Shown here piece after piece: positions 18,620-26,756 of a DNA stretch of 64,000 nucleotides (its first letter is position 1; each line of letters opens with the position of its first letter). Origin of the DNA: an uncultured Aquimarina sp. (GTDB lineage: Bacteria; Bacteroidota; Bacteroidia; Flavobacteriales; Flavobacteriaceae); NCBI GenBank assembly GCA_947501475.1, contig CANMWA010000008.1, positions 186,001-250,000 of the forward strand, read 5' to 3'. Under the pieces are notes generated by a model. That model searched no databases. It was given only the letters and a program-made list of their open reading frames with translations, and was not told the origin of the DNA. The position numbers and the translations under genes were made by a program.

Positions 18620-19534
18620 TTGATGATTGAATTAAAAATTAGTACAGAAGATTTTTTTAAACAACTTAAGGGTTTAATTGCAAAAGGAAACAAAATATTA
18701 AAAGACGAAATTTCTAAACCTCAAATTTTAGAAGTGCAAATAAATGATTGGAAGAAAATTGTTATTCAGTTTCTAAAAACGAACATTATTGGAGTACCAG
18801 AAAAACTTATTTCATATATAGATAGTGATTTTTCAGATAAATTTTCGATTCTTCAATTTTATATCAATGATCTCGAAAATAATCCTTCTAATCATTTAAC
18901 TCATCTTAATGAATATCTTGAAAGAAGAATAAAAGAAGTTAAAAAAACTTATGATTATTTATCTGTGTCGAATATTATTACAAATAATGAATCGCCAAAA
19001 CTAAGTACAATTAATGAAAAAATATTTTTTACTCTAGAAAAACTATATATGTTGGATAATGATCATTTTTATTCAATTTCACTAATATTTGATTTAAATA
19101 ATATTGATTATAGAGAGGATGAAACAAATGAAATAGCTGAAAATTTAAAAAAAAGAGGCTATGGAAATAAAAATTCAGAATGGGAAACAAATGATTTTTT
19201 AAAGATTACTGTCAAAGGTGCAGCCTATGTTGAGAGAAAACAAAAATCTTCGCAAGCTAAAACCAAAACAAACGAAAAGAGAGTCTTAAATGATAAAATT
19301 GACTATGTCATAGATGAATTAAAAAAGTTAGATGAAATACGCTTCGGTCAACAAATAATTTTCTCAGAAATTGAAGAGTTAAGAACCGATTCTAAAAATC
19401 TTTCTAAGAAATCTTGGGGACAACTTGTAAAAGGGAAAGTCCTCGATTTAGCATTAAAAGAACTTATAAGTAAGAAAACAGCTCAATTTATATATGAATC
19501 GCTAATTGATGATAAATTTAGCTTGCTGCCATGA
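18620..19534 (+). CDS. Hypothetical protein, AT-rich cargo gene
   Basis: This 304-residue protein is Lys- and Ile-rich, mostly helical, and matches no family I recognise. Residues 90-125 and 215-275 look like coiled coil. A short winged-helix-like stretch (about residues 130-200, ending FLKITVKGAAYVERKQ) resembles the DNA-binding or effector-associated domains found in abortive-infection and other defence genes. The gene follows the replication terminator, and its base composition is clearly more AT-rich than its neighbours, as expected for an accessory insertion. A defence role is only a possibility. Confidence 0.6.
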   Translation: MMIELKISTEDFFKQLKGLIAKGNKILKDEISKPQILEVQINDWKKIVIQFLKTNIIGVPEKLISYIDSDFSDKFSILQFYINDLENNPSNHLTHLNEYLERRIKEVKKTYDYLSVSNIITNNESPKLSTINEKIFFTLEKLYMLDNDHFYSISLIFDLNNIDYREDETNEIAENLKKRGYGNKNSEWETNDFLKITVKGAAYVERKQKSSQAKTKTNEKRVLNDKIDYVIDELKKLDEIRFGQQIIFSEIEELRTDSKNLSKKSWGQLVKGKVLDLALKELISKKTAQFIYESLIDDKFSLLP

Positions 19535-19579
19535 GTATTGATTTAACCCCTTTTGTTGTTTTTATTGCTAATAACTCCT

Positions 19580-19820
19580 TAAAACCTCCCTACTACACTT
19601 TAGCTACAATACTACAGCTATTTTGCTATTTAAAAAAAGTACTTCATTTATTAAACTACCTAGCTACACAACTACACTCAAATATAAAGAGTGTTAATCC
19701 CTTTATATATAATATATTATAATATTATATATATACTATTACTATAGTGCTCTGTAGTCAAAATGTAGTTATTGTAGTTCTGTTTTCGCAAAAAAGTAAT
19801 TTTGTAGTAGTGTAGTAGTG
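19580..19820. repeat. Iteron-like array: five CTACA, AT core, five TGTAG
   Basis: CTACA starts at 19593, 19604, 19612, 19664 and 19672. Its reverse complement TGTAG starts at 19753, 19764, 19773, 19803 and 19811. Neither arm contains the opposite orientation. Between them lies an almost pure A/T stretch (19700-19745). This fits a replication origin with initiator sites around a melting region, near the helicase gene, but binding has not been shown. The rest of the gap 19535-20014 shows no gene. Confidence 0.6.
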
Positions 19821-20014
19821 TTGTTTTTACACTTCGAGGTTTTTTATTTTTAGTTTTTAAGGAGCCTTTCTATTGACTAAAATTAGTCTAAATCTTTAAA
19901 GGTACTGGCTTTTTTTAATCTGGTATTGTACAATATCAACTAGAAAACAAACTAAATATTCCTAAATTTTAACAAAATTTACCTAGTTTCGATAGTCAAT
20001 TTTAAAACCTAAGA

Positions 20015-20848
20015 ATGAAAACTCTTAAAGAATTCAAAGAATATTTACCAATTATCGTTTTATTACCTGCTATAATTGGTGGGGCAATTCAAGTTTTACA
20101 ACTTTTATTAATGTCTGTTTCTTTCGTTCGCTTTTTTTCAATTACTCAAGCACTGACTGATGGTATTTTATCTTTGTCTTTTATAATAACCGTGACGATT
20201 ATAGTAATTATCTTATTGTTTTTTCATAAACCTTATCAAAAATTTAAAGAGAAGGTACTTGAAAATATCAAATGGAATTGGTTAAGGGATGGGTTCTTTT
20301 TTATAACTGATATTTTTGTAAATACTATTGTGTTTTTTTTTATTCTACTTGGTTGTTGCTTTTTTATCCGTTCCGATTTTGAAATTATTGAAGTTTTTTA
20401 TGCTTTAGCAATAGTTTCTTTTTTATCAGCTCTTGTGGTAGTGATTGTGGTTAGATTTAAAAAGAAAGGATCTAATAAGGAACAATCACTCAAAGAAGAA
20501 AAATATTCTGATCATATAAGGTGGTATCATATTATAATTTTCTATTCATTATTCTTATTGCTTCTTTTATTCCTTATTAATTTTGCCAATAGTCGTTTTG
20601 ATGATATACAGAACCAGAACAATATATATTGTTATTTGGATACTAAAGCATTTGAACATGAAGTTGAAGATTATGAGATACAATACTTTAACGACGACTA
20701 TATTTTTGTAAAACTCTATTTTAAGGATATTCCAAAAACATTAAAAAATGAAGTAGAGAAGTCGCCAAAATCTATTATTACAGTTTTAGAGTTTAATACC
20801 CTTTTTAATTTGGACGCTTGCGAAGAATCGAAGACTCTTAAAAAATGA
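20015..20848 (+). CDS. Hypothetical multi-pass membrane protein
   Basis: This 277-residue protein has about five hydrophobic helices: residues 12-32, 46-70, 89-118, 124-148 and 177-195. A soluble domain of about 80 residues at the end (NNIYCYLDTKAFEHEVEDYE onward) probably faces the periplasm. I do not recognise the family. The gene is AT-rich like the 304-residue gene upstream, so both may be cargo. A membrane component of a defence or superinfection-exclusion system is one possibility; nothing in the sequence proves it. Confidence 0.6.
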   Translation: MKTLKEFKEYLPIIVLLPAIIGGAIQVLQLLLMSVSFVRFFSITQALTDGILSLSFIITVTIIVIILLFFHKPYQKFKEKVLENIKWNWLRDGFFFITDIFVNTIVFFFILLGCCFFIRSDFEIIEVFYALAIVSFLSALVVVIVVRFKKKGSNKEQSLKEEKYSDHIRWYHIIIFYSLFLLLLLFLINFANSRFDDIQNQNNIYCYLDTKAFEHEVEDYEIQYFNDDYIFVKLYFKDIPKTLKNEVEKSPKSIITVLEFNTLFNLDACEESKTLKK

Positions 20849-20957
20849 CCGTTAATAAATCTCTCAGAAATTATTTTTGAAGTCATTATTTTTAAGTAAT
20901 CTTCATTTTCTTTAGGAAGAAAATAAAAATCTTAGCTAAACACAATAATTATATCTT

Positions 20958-21248
20958 ATGAAACTGAAAATTATTAAGGATGGTCTTCTAAGTGATTTTG
21001 ATATGATTTTAGATGTTTTAGAATCAGATGGAATCGTTCTCTTTGAAAATCAAGCTAGTTCTTTTGATATCTTTTACAAAAAATTTGATGATTTTCAACA
21101 AGAACGATTTGGCGGAGAGATAAGATATATTTATGCTTTTACTGAAACCCCATATACAAACTATTACTTTTACTACGATTTTGATCTCTTTTCACATACT
21201 TCTGCAAAAAGTCTTATAAAAAAATACAACCCTAAACCTATAACCTAA
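20958..21248 (+). CDS. Hypothetical small protein
   Basis: This 96-residue acidic, aromatic-rich protein (a run of Tyr and Phe around residues 60-78) has no signal peptide or membrane helix. It has no family match that I can recall. It lies between the membrane protein gene and the start of the putative structural operon, same strand, with over 100 bp of AT-rich spacing before it. It is probably an accessory gene. Confidence 0.5.
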   Translation: MKLKIIKDGLLSDFDMILDVLESDGIVLFENQASSFDIFYKKFDDFQQERFGGEIRYIYAFTETPYTNYYFYYDFDLFSHTSAKSLIKKYNPKPIT

Positions 21249-21346
21249 ATCCTTTATTTAACTTTTTCACCAGTTTAATCCCTTTTAAACTCGACTTTAC
21301 CCCGTAATGCTCGAAGCACTTTTTTTCATAGTGGCATATTAGCCCT

Positions 21347-21835
21347 ATGAAAAAAATATTTGTTGTTTCCCTACTTTTTTTTGTTTTACTAGCCAGTACG
21401 CAAGGTTGGCGTATCTACACCAAGATACGCCATGCCAAGCGTCTTAAAATTGGGGTTCAAAAATTCAAACTATTAAGTCTATCGCTTACCCCTGTTAGTA
21501 ATATCATTCTATCATTAGGAAACTTTAGCAGTTCTACATTTACTATTTCACAAATCAAGGTAGATGCCTATACTCAAGATGGGCAACTACTGGCAGAACA
21601 AACCGCCCCTTTAGCACAACCTTTTATTCTTAACCCAAATCAAAATAGTGCCTTACCCTTATCCTTTTCCATTAATCCCACAACGGTTATTAGTGCTTTA
21701 AAATCTATTGGTGGTTTATCGAGTGTTGCCGCTAATTTTTTGACCTCTGGAACGTATGGACTACCTATCGTTTTAAAAGGCTTTGTGGAGGCTGAAAACA
21801 TACAAATCCCCATTGAAGAATCTTTAACTATTTAA
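21347..21835 (+). CDS. LEA14-like (WHy) domain exported protein
   Basis: This 162-residue protein has an N-terminal hydrophobic signal/anchor (MKKIFVVSLLFFVLLASTQG). A beta-sandwich pattern resembling the LEA14/WHy domain follows: ISQIKVDAYTQDGQLLAEQT, then LNPNQNSALPLSFSINP, ending in GFVEAENIQIPIEESLTI. It is the first gene of a packed operon that runs to about 29.1 kb, with only 3 bp to the next gene. In a virion model it would be a membrane-linked structural protein. The family assignment is from pattern only. Confidence 0.6.
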   Translation: MKKIFVVSLLFFVLLASTQGWRIYTKIRHAKRLKIGVQKFKLLSLSLTPVSNIILSLGNFSSSTFTISQIKVDAYTQDGQLLAEQTAPLAQPFILNPNQNSALPLSFSINPTTVISALKSIGGLSSVAANFLTSGTYGLPIVLKGFVEAENIQIPIEESLTI

Positions 21836-21838
21836 ACC

Positions 21839-22108
21839 ATGAAAGAAATCTATATCCTTATCATATCCGTATTACTTAGTGGTGTAATCGCCGCATTAGG
21901 GTATTTCCTAAAATCAGTACACAGTGAAGTAAAAGCACTACTAAAAGAACTCACAGAATACACCCAAGAATTACGCAATCTCATTAGCGGTATTCAGGTA
22001 CAAATTGATAAGAGTATCGAAACCGATATTACAGAAATGAAAGCCGATATCAAAGGTTTATACAAACTATCACAACAGAACTATTCCGAAATCGAAAAAC
22101 TGAAATAA
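21839..22108 (+). CDS. Small membrane protein with coiled coil
   Basis: This 89-residue protein has one transmembrane helix at residues 4-24. A continuous heptad-patterned coiled coil follows (LLKELTEYTQELRNLISG onward). It lies 3 bp after the LEA14-like gene and 10 bp before the 830-residue gene, so it must be co-expressed with them. It has the form of a phage membrane or spike-anchoring protein, but no family is recognised. Confidence 0.65.
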   Translation: MKEIYILIISVLLSGVIAALGYFLKSVHSEVKALLKELTEYTQELRNLISGIQVQIDKSIETDITEMKADIKGLYKLSQQNYSEIEKLK

Positions 22109-22118
22109 ATCCCAAAGG

Positions 22119-24611
22119 ATGAAAACGTTTAACGCCAATGATTTAGGCAAAATAGAAGATGCAGGAGCAATCGTTCGTGGAGGTGGTATAGATCGTAAAA
22201 ACTTTGGTGAAATCAGAAAAAACAAGCAAGAACCTTTAGAGGGTATCACAACTCCTACAGGATATAAAGGCTTTAGACACACCATCAAAGAAAATGCAAA
22301 CCTAGATGATACGCTAAAAGCCATGAAACGAATTGCCTTGCGTGATTTTAAACAGGTCGAAGGTCTGGCAATAGCACTTAAAGGCAATTCGATTGCCGAG
22401 ACTAGCGAAAATATCTGGAACTACCTAAGAGAGAATACCCGATACAAATTAGATACTAATGGAATCGAGGAGTTAAGAACCCCTACTCGAAGTATCATAG
22501 ACGGGCAAAAAGGATTACATGATACTAATTTCGGTATTGACTGTGACGATTATACCATTCTGGTAAGTGCTTTACTCTTGAATCTTGGTATTGAGCATGA
22601 ATATAGGGTAACAGCTTATGAAGAAGTAGGCAAATTTCAACATATCTATCCCGTTGCATTTGATACAGACGGCACACCCTATGTCATTGACATAGTACCA
22701 GAAATCCCACATTTTAATTACGAAGAAAAACCCATAATAGACTTAAAAACAATCCCTATGGAACTACACGAATTATCGGGCGTTGCCCCAGAAATCATTG
22801 ACGATAATGATATCGAAATAACAGACGAAGAAATACTAAACGATTTTGCAGAAGAAATGGACGAAGGTAATACTATTGCAGGTATTGACGACGACCAAGA
22901 TGATACCCTACTAGATAACACCTTTTTATCTGGTTTTATGGAAGTGATGGACGAAACCGAAGCCGATATTGTATTAAACGGTACATCTGATGCTATGGCA
23001 TTATTAGAGCGTGGCATTTTAGCAGAAGTCAATAAAGCAAGAGAGGTTTTAGTCAATGAAAAAAGACAACCTACTGTAATAAGTCAACTCGTTGACGTGA
23101 ATATGGAATTGCGTATTCTCGATAACCTAATGAGATCATGGCAAGACGAAGATTTAAGAGACAGTACCCTTATGAGCGCTATTCGATCGAATAGTCAATA
23201 CACTAACTTTTTTAGAGCCATAAAATCTAGCTTAGATCAATTACAGCATGAACAATTAAATGGCTTTGATGATGATGAACTGGACGAGCCCTTGTACCTA
23301 GCCCGTATACCAAATAATGAAGATTTGCTACTCGATGTATTAGAAGATGAGGATTTAGAAGGGTTGGGCATGATCGATGATGAGCAACAAGAATTTGAAT
23401 ACTTTGAAGATTATGAGGATTTACAAGGCATGGATGATGGTTTTGACATGGATGATTTCGAGGATTTTAACGAGTTCGACGATGAAGATACCCAAGACTT
23501 AAGTGGCTTCTTTAGAAAGGTATTCCGCAAGATTAGAAAAGGAGTGAAAAAAGTAGTAAAAGCCGTAGTGCGTTTTAACCCTGCTACCCTTGCCATGCGT
23601 GGTGCAATCATTCTAGTATTAAAATTGAACCTGTTTAAATTTTCAGAAAAATTGATCTACGGATATTTAACCCAAGCCCAAGCCAGACAACAAGGTTTAA
23701 ACATAAACGAATGGCAAAACAGAGTACGAAAATTACGAAGGGCTGAAAAATTTTTCACCAAAATTGGTGGGCGTGCCAGCAAGTTTCGTAAAGCTATTGT
23801 AAGAGGAAAAGGTGGCAGACGAGCTGGATTACCATTACGCGGTTTAGGAGCAGTAGCAACCACAACGGTTGCCCCTGCAAGTGGTTTTATTGTCTTTATG
23901 AAATCTTTATTGAAAAAGATTAACCCTATACGATTAATCAAAAAAGGGGTGCAAAAAATAAAATCTAAGATTGCCAACAGGCGTAACGCTTCTGGTAGAT
24001 CATTACCAAGAAGATCTATACCCAATAGAATTACAAGCCAAAGTAGGTCATTTCCTAGAAGAACATTTCCAACTACAAGAAGAACAGGTGCACCTGTTTC
24101 TGTACAGCGATTTACCCCAACTCAAAGCGCAACAAGTTTTGTGAATACAAGTATACCTGCAACTTCAAAACAAAGGTTTTTAGAGAAGGTAAAACAAGTA
24201 TTTACGAGGCATAAAAAGAAATGGATTATAGCCATTGTACTTTCTGTATTTGCCATTGTAGGATATAAATATTACCAGAAGAACGAAAAGAAAAAGAAAC
24301 GTTCTCTAGCAGGGATTAAAGCGGCTAAAACCAGAGCCAAAAACCGTAAGCGATTAGCTTCTGCCCCTAAAAGAAGAACCACCGCAAAGCGCACTATAAA
24401 ACGTAGAACTCCTGTAAAACGCAGAACCCCTGCATTAAAAAGTAGAGTGCCACGCGCTTTACCTGCAAGACCTGTAAGCGGAACAAGAAAACGTAAAACT
24501 TCTAATGCAAACCGCTTAAAAGCAATGCACAGAGAAGCAAAAAAGCTACAAAAAACACATCCAAAAACGAAGTATAGCACCCTTCTAAAAAGAGCTGCTA
24601 AAAAGATATAA
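22119..24611 (+). CDS. Large protein: transglutaminase-like, acidic, TM and basic tail
   Basis: This 830-residue protein is built from contrasting parts. Residues 95-200 are a transglutaminase/papain-like domain with Cys142 in GIDCDDYT, His175 in KFQHIYPV and Asp191 in YVIDIVPE as a possible catalytic triad. Residues 200-480 are very acidic. Residues 485-520 form an amphipathic/hydrophobic stretch next to basic helices, and a clear transmembrane helix lies at about 703-721. The last 110 residues are protamine-like, with repeated KRRTPVKRRTP-type sequence. It could be a virion protein that condenses DNA and is processed by its own protease-like domain. I know no characterised protein with this build. 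Confidence 0.7.
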   Translation: MKTFNANDLGKIEDAGAIVRGGGIDRKNFGEIRKNKQEPLEGITTPTGYKGFRHTIKENANLDDTLKAMKRIALRDFKQVEGLAIALKGNSIAETSENIWNYLRENTRYKLDTNGIEELRTPTRSIIDGQKGLHDTNFGIDCDDYTILVSALLLNLGIEHEYRVTAYEEVGKFQHIYPVAFDTDGTPYVIDIVPEIPHFNYEEKPIIDLKTIPMELHELSGVAPEIIDDNDIEITDEEILNDFAEEMDEGNTIAGIDDDQDDTLLDNTFLSGFMEVMDETEADIVLNGTSDAMALLERGILAEVNKAREVLVNEKRQPTVISQLVDVNMELRILDNLMRSWQDEDLRDSTLMSAIRSNSQYTNFFRAIKSSLDQLQHEQLNGFDDDELDEPLYLARIPNNEDLLLDVLEDEDLEGLGMIDDEQQEFEYFEDYEDLQGMDDGFDMDDFEDFNEFDDEDTQDLSGFFRKVFRKIRKGVKKVVKAVVRFNPATLAMRGAIILVLKLNLFKFSEKLIYGYLTQAQARQQGLNINEWQNRVRKLRRAEKFFTKIGGRASKFRKAIVRGKGGRRAGLPLRGLGAVATTTVAPASGFIVFMKSLLKKINPIRLIKKGVQKIKSKIANRRNASGRSLPRRSIPNRITSQSRSFPRRTFPTTRRTGAPVSVQRFTPTQSATSFVNTSIPATSKQRFLEKVKQVFTRHKKKWIIAIVLSVFAIVGYKYYQKNEKKKKRSLAGIKAAKTRAKNRKRLASAPKRRTTAKRTIKRRTPVKRRTPALKSRVPRALPARPVSGTRKRKTSNANRLKAMHREAKKLQKTHPKTKYSTLLKRAAKKI

Positions 24612-24648
24612 CAAAAAACAAATTATTAATTTTTTAAACTAGACATAC

Positions 24649-25293
24649 ATGGACGATTTAACAAACGAAGAAATCATACTTGCTGGACTTGGAGAAGTAG
24701 ACGGGAGACGTGGCAGAATGAGCAAAGTACGCAGAGCCGTAAAATCAGAGATTGGAGCATCACCGTACCGAAGGCATTTTTTAGAACGTGTACAAAAGTT
24801 ACCACGCAACCTGCAACAAGAATTAATGCGCGGAAAAGCACAAATTTCTGATGCCCCATATTATGCCACCGCAGAAATTAAAGGTACACGTTCCGAACTT
24901 ATTAAACTTTCGGTTTCCGAAGAAACAGGAATCACCAATATCGATAATGGTAAACTGAATAAAGATCGCTATTTAACCCTTTCGGGTATTCGATTGCTTT
25001 TTGATAAAGACAGCATTAACGGAAGCTTTACCGACCCTTTTCCTGCTGAATTGCTTAACGGAGAGTGGGAACTAGAACTAAACGGACAAACGGTATTCCA
25101 AAAGCAACCGATACGTAAGTTTTTTGATGGTTTTTACGGGTACAATACCACAAAACCTTTTGGACTGTATTTAGTAGATAGCCCCAAGGTAGTACAACCT
25201 CAAACCCCCATTGAATTTAATGTTGATGTTCCTAGTGAACTCAAAGGATATTTAAAAGTATTTCTGGAAGGAATAAGCGTATACAATTTTTAA
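24649..25293 (+). CDS. Putative major structural (capsid-like) protein
   Basis: This 214-residue protein has a basic, helical N-terminus (residues 15-65, rich in Arg). A beta-strand-rich body follows, ending in FNVDVPSELKGYLKVFLEG. It has no signal peptide. It is followed by a strong hairpin terminator inside the operon, as often seen after a gene whose product is needed in most copies. A basic arm plus a beta-rich body is the usual plan of jelly-roll coat proteins, which makes it the best major-coat candidate. No sequence family is recognised, so this is inference. Confidence 0.5.
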   Translation: MDDLTNEEIILAGLGEVDGRRGRMSKVRRAVKSEIGASPYRRHFLERVQKLPRNLQQELMRGKAQISDAPYYATAEIKGTRSELIKLSVSEETGITNIDNGKLNKDRYLTLSGIRLLFDKDSINGSFTDPFPAELLNGEWELELNGQTVFQKQPIRKFFDGFYGYNTTKPFGLYLVDSPKVVQPQTPIEFNVDVPSELKGYLKVFLEGISVYNF

Positions 25294-25307
25294 TTCCCCT
25301 TAACCTT

Positions 25308-25350
25308 AAAGCTACCGCAACAGATACCCCAACCTAATGCGGTAGCTTTT
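25308..25350 (+). terminator. Internal operon hairpin, partial terminator
   Basis: AAAGCTACCGCA at 25308-25319 pairs exactly with TGCGGTAGCTTT at 25338-25349 around an 18-nt loop. Only a short T run follows, so it may terminate partially and lower expression of the genes after the 214-residue protein. Confidence 0.65.
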
Positions 25351-25363
25351 AAAATCAAACAAA

Positions 25364-25705
25364 ATGAAAGATAATAAAGCATACTCCGCCCTATTAAAAA
25401 CGGAACTCGTAGACCTTTTGGATAAGCGCGATTCAGAAATTGCAACCTTAAAAGAAAATGAAGCTTCTGTACCATCGAATCAAGAGGAAAACGAAAACCG
25501 TATCAATGATTTACAAAGACAACTTGCGGCTTGCCAAGACAACGACCCAGAAATAAAAACAGCAGAACAACTGATTAAGGCAATATTATCATTGCCAGAA
25601 GAAGAAGTGCAATTACTTCCTTCTTTAATCCGTACTACCGATAAAGGAATTGAAGCCTATGCCGTATTTAATTATGGTGCGTTACCGAATTTAATTTCAA
25701 TATAA
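25364..25705 (+). CDS. Hypothetical coiled-coil protein
   Basis: This 113-residue acidic protein has a coiled coil in residues 10-60 (LLDKRDSEIATLKENE region). A short C-terminal domain with the sequence IRTTDKGIEAYAVFNYGALP follows. No family is recognised. It is the first gene after the internal hairpin and lies 11 bp before the first of three small beta-rich genes. It may be an assembly or linker protein of the same particle. Confidence 0.6.
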   Translation: MKDNKAYSALLKTELVDLLDKRDSEIATLKENEASVPSNQEENENRINDLQRQLAACQDNDPEIKTAEQLIKAILSLPEEEVQLLPSLIRTTDKGIEAYAVFNYGALPNLISI

Positions 25706-25716
25706 AGTAAAAAAAG

Positions 25717-26085
25717 ATGATGAAAACAAAAATCCAATTGCTAGAACAGCAAGTAGCAAAAAAAAACGATGTTGTTAAGATTAACCAAGAGTTTGATTAT
25801 GGATATAAGCATTTGAAAGGGGTTGCGGTGTTAAGCAGTATCGGAGAAGGACATGTATTTCGATCGTTTAACATCTCCAATATGGAATTGTTCCCTAAAA
25901 ATTTTGAAGTTGATTTTTTACAGTCCAATGCTTCGGTGAATCCTAACGAACGCTTTTTTAAGGTGGATGATATCGCAGACGGTAAAAAGTTGGAGATTGA
26001 TTTTATAGATAGTGGAAAAGCACCCATATATCCCTATAAATTGAAGATTTATTTATTGCTAACCGATGATGCTGATGAATCCTAA
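25717..26085 (+). CDS. Small beta-rich protein 1, putative structural
   Basis: This 122-residue protein has a short N-terminal helix. Alternating hydrophobic strands follow (KGVAVLSSIGEGHVFRSFNI, then NFEVDFLQSNASV, KLEIDFIDSG, YKLKIYLLLT). This pattern suggests a beta-sandwich or single jelly-roll. It has no signal peptide. Two more small proteins of similar size and strand pattern are encoded directly downstream with overlapping ends, so the three may form a hetero-oligomer. A second Met at codon 2 could be the start. Confidence 0.55.
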   Translation: MMKTKIQLLEQQVAKKNDVVKINQEFDYGYKHLKGVAVLSSIGEGHVFRSFNISNMELFPKNFEVDFLQSNASVNPNERFFKVDDIADGKKLEIDFIDSGKAPIYPYKLKIYLLLTDDADES

Positions 26086-26419
26086 ACTATACATATTACC
26101 CATAGCAAGGGCAGAACTTGCCCCTAATAAAACAAAAACCTTTAGGTATCTACTGGATAAAGAAACTACCTATACAACGGGTTTGCTTTGTACCAACGGC
26201 ACTCAACTAACGGTTAGTTTTCTGGATGGTAAGGAACTTGAAATTCACAGCCTTGAAACCTTAGTTACCGATAATGCCGTAGCACCCAATAAGCGGATTT
26301 TAACATGGCGACAAGACCTGAAAGATAGTCGTGTGCTGATCGGTAGTATTACCAATATCAAATCGCATACACAAAGCGTAAGCCTGTATCTATTAACCTA
26401 TAAAAATTCAATTAAATGA
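26075..26419 (+). CDS. Small beta-rich protein 2, putative structural
   Basis: The product is about 114 residues, taking the Met at 26075 (MNPKLYILPIARAEL); Mets at 26066 and 26069 are alternatives. It overlaps the previous gene by 11 bp and the next by 4 bp (ATGA). The strand pattern (TTYTTGLLCTNGTQLTVSFL, RVLIGSITNIKSHTQSVSLY) fits a beta-sandwich. It ends with the same kind of strand as its two neighbours. No family is recognised. Confidence 0.55.
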   Translation: MNPKLYILPIARAELAPNKTKTFRYLLDKETTYTTGLLCTNGTQLTVSFLDGKELEIHSLETLVTDNAVAPNKRILTWRQDLKDSRVLIGSITNIKSHTQSVSLYLLTYKNSIK

Positions 26420-26754
26420 AAACTAACGATGCTTTATTATCCCATATCATCAACAGAAATGAAAAATACTTTCATAAACTAGCTAAATTAATTACAGACG
26501 AGCGAATCGAGACTCCAACAGAGATCAATGTCGGTCCGAACGAAGTTGTATACCTACATTTTTTTCACTCTAACGTACCCGATTTTAGTATCGACATTAA
26601 AACCGCTACCGATAGTATCACCCTAGATCGTAAAAACACTTTTAACGGGGATAGTAATACGATTTTACGTGCGCTGTCTAATATCACATTTACCCCTAAT
26701 GCAAATACGCTACCCCCCGACTTTTTTGTACAAATCCTTAGAATCCAATATTAA
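26416..26754 (+). CDS. Small beta-rich protein 3, putative structural
   Basis: This 112-residue protein has a helical first third, then beta strands (NEVVYLHFFHSNVPDFSIDI, ITLDRKNTF, FFVQILRIQY). The ATG overlaps the previous stop, and the next gene begins 2 bp after its stop, so translation is tightly coupled. The C-terminal strand resembles those of the two preceding products, which suggests the three diverged from a common ancestor. This has not been tested by alignment. Confidence 0.55.
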   Translation: MKTNDALLSHIINRNEKYFHKLAKLITDERIETPTEINVGPNEVVYLHFFHSNVPDFSIDIKTATDSITLDRKNTFNGDSNTILRALSNITFTPNANTLPPDFFVQILRIQY

Positions 26755-26756
26755 AT

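Noticed and set aside
19531..19722. Open frame of 63 codons overlapping the end of the 304-residue gene
   Set aside because: It runs through the left iteron arm and is low-complexity; the DNA repeats explain the sequence better than a gene.
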